This document shows positions 11,813-12,889 of a stretch of 12,889 bases of DNA, piece after piece. Numbering within the stretch: the stretch's first letter is position 1; every line of letters starts with the position of its first letter. A program made the position numbers and the translations under genes. The notes under the pieces were generated by a model that was given only the letters and a program-made list of their open reading frames with translations, made no database searches and was not told where the DNA came from. Origin of the DNA: RGIG8700 sp045535635 (GTDB lineage: Bacteria; Bacillota; Clostridia; RGIG6154); contig JAZSLZ010000112.1 of NCBI GenBank assembly GCA_045535635.1, forward strand, positions 1 to 12,889, in the 5' to 3' direction.

Positions 11813-12889
11813 GTGTTTTTAAAGTATCTTGAGATTCAGGGATTTAAATCATTCCCTGATAAAGTTAAAATAGAGTTTAATAAAGGTATTACAGGAATTG
11901 TCGGCCCAAACGGCAGCGGTAAAAGTAATATTTCCGATGCTATCAGATGGGTTATGGGCGAACAGAGTATTAAAAGCCTTCGTGGCGGTAAAATGGAGGA
12001 CGTTATTTTTGCAGGTACACAGGAAAGAGATCCTGTGGGCTTTGCTGAAGTTTCTATTTGCTTTGATAACAGTGAAAAATTATTTAATGTTGAATATAAT
12101 GAAGTTGTTATAACAAGAAGATTTTTCAGATCAGGTGAAGGGGAGTACTACATTAACAAAACCTCCTGCAGACTTAAAGATATTCACGAACTGTTTATGG
12201 ATACAGGTATGGGCAGAGATGGATATTCTGTTATAGGACAGGGTAAAATTGATGAGCTTATTACTGCAAAACCTGAGGACAGACGCGTAATTTTTGAGGA
12301 AGCTTCAGGTATATCCAAATACAGATACAGAAAACACGAATCAGAAAAGAAAATTGAGCAGACACAGGAAAATCTTTTAAGACTTCTTGATATTATTTCT
12401 GAACTTGAAGTAAGGCTTGAGCCTCTTCGCATTGAATGTGAAAAGGCTAAAGAATATCTAAAGCTTAAAGAAGATTTAAAAGGTAATGAAATTAATTTAT
12501 CTGTAAACCTTATGGATAAAATAAAGCAAAGCCTTGAAAAAATGAGGGAAAATATTGATAATATCAACAAGGAAATTTCCCTTACACACGAAAAAATTGA
12601 TGAAGCGGATAAGAAAAGCGAAAGCACCAGACAGGAAAATAAGCAAAAAGAGCTTCAACAGGAAAAATTAAACGAACAGCTTTATCAGGTTAAGAATGAA
12701 ATTTCATCATTTGAAAATGATATAAATGTTTTGTTGAACAGTCTTGAATATAATACAGATATTGTTCAAAGAATCAATAATGAGATTGAAGCTATAAACG
12801 CAAAGATTGCCGAAAATCAAGCTGAAGCAGATAAAATTAAATTAAGTATGTCTGATGTTGCGGAAGTTGTTTCAAACTTAAATGAAAAG
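11813..12889 (+). CDS. smc: Chromosome segregation ATPase SMC (N-terminal part, continues beyond the window)
   Basis: The first 359 aa of the large coiled-coil ATPase that compacts and segregates chromosomes together with ScpA and ScpB. The N-terminus MFLKYLEIQGFKSF is typical. The Walker A loop GPNGSGKSN is at residues 31-39, the R-loop region SLRGGKMEDVIFAGT is at 55-69, and the conserved block IGQGKIDELI with PEDRRVIFEEASGISKY spans about 141-170. From about residue 170 the chain becomes a charged heptad-rich coiled coil rich in Glu, Lys, Leu and Asn, running to the window edge. The frame is open to the last base with no stop. The signature motif and Walker B would lie near the missing C-terminus. 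Translation begins at GTG. Confidence 0.96.
   Translation, partial: MFLKYLEIQGFKSFPDKVKIEFNKGITGIVGPNGSGKSNISDAIRWVMGEQSIKSLRGGKMEDVIFAGTQERDPVGFAEVSICFDNSEKLFNVEYNEVVITRRFFRSGEGEYYINKTSCRLKDIHELFMDTGMGRDGYSVIGQGKIDELITAKPEDRRVIFEEASGISKYRYRKHESEKKIEQTQENLLRLLDIISELEVRLEPLRIECEKAKEYLKLKEDLKGNEINLSVNLMDKIKQSLEKMRENIDNINKEISLTHEKIDEADKKSESTRQENKQKELQQEKLNEQLYQVKNEISSFENDINVLLNSLEYNTDIVQRINNEIEAINAKIAENQAEADKIKLSMSDVAEVVSNLNEK

Noticed and set aside
12184..12627. 147-codon minus-strand open frame inside smc
   Set aside because: It is the antisense shadow of the SMC coiled coil, rich in Ser, Leu and Phe, with no ribosome-binding site or motif.
1..12889. Search for mobile elements, CRISPR repeats, tRNA or rRNA genes and known riboswitch layouts
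   Set aside because: No transposase or integrase motifs, spaced direct repeats, cloverleaf sequences or rRNA-like stretches were seen. Nearly all the window is explained by recognised genes with short gaps.

Overview
The window is an ordinary core-genome stretch from an AT-rich, endospore-forming anaerobe of the class Clostridia (Bacillota). The pointers are a small acid-soluble spore protein gene, a YunB-type sporulation gene, an oxygen-detoxifying flavodiiron protein with its rubredoxin, NAD-dependent DNA ligase, strong Shine-Dalgarno sites and A+T-rich codon choice. The species cannot be named from the sequence. I see no mobile element, CRISPR array, tRNA, rRNA or clearly foreign gene, and no convincing undescribed system. 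The findings are regulatory details and gene order.

Layout. (1) Positions 1-2285, minus strand: a probable operon reading right to left, flavodiiron protein (fprA) -> rubredoxin -> ZIP-family metal transporter. A promoter lies near 2255-2283, an internal terminator-like hairpin sits between rubredoxin and the transporter, and a terminator stands at 1-35. Rubredoxin passes electrons to the flavodiiron protein, which reduces O2 and/or NO. (2) 2286-2680, plus strand: a divergently transcribed alpha/beta-type spore DNA-binding protein with a good forespore (sigma-G-like) promoter, a leader hairpin and a strong terminator. (3) 2689-4517, plus strand: a cytoplasmic GH35 beta-galactosidase with its own promoter and terminator. 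(4) 4542-5207: yunB, a membrane-anchored sporulation protein with a GTG start. (5) 5199-7236: ligA with its own promoter inside the end of yunB. (6) 7237-12889: a tightly packed presumed operon recA-recX-rimO-pgsA-acpP-rnc-smc, with smc running off the right edge.

The last block joins two neighbourhoods usually separate in Firmicutes: recA with rimO/pgsA, and acpP-rnc-smc. Genes often found with them (cinA, rny, plsX, fabD, fabG) are absent from the junctions. Gene spacing is 2-10 bp or overlapping, except for 56 bp before rnc, which holds a hairpin. All four housekeeping promoters I can place (fprA, GH35, ligA, recA) share one architecture: a TTG-starting -35, a 17-bp spacer and an extended TGn -10.
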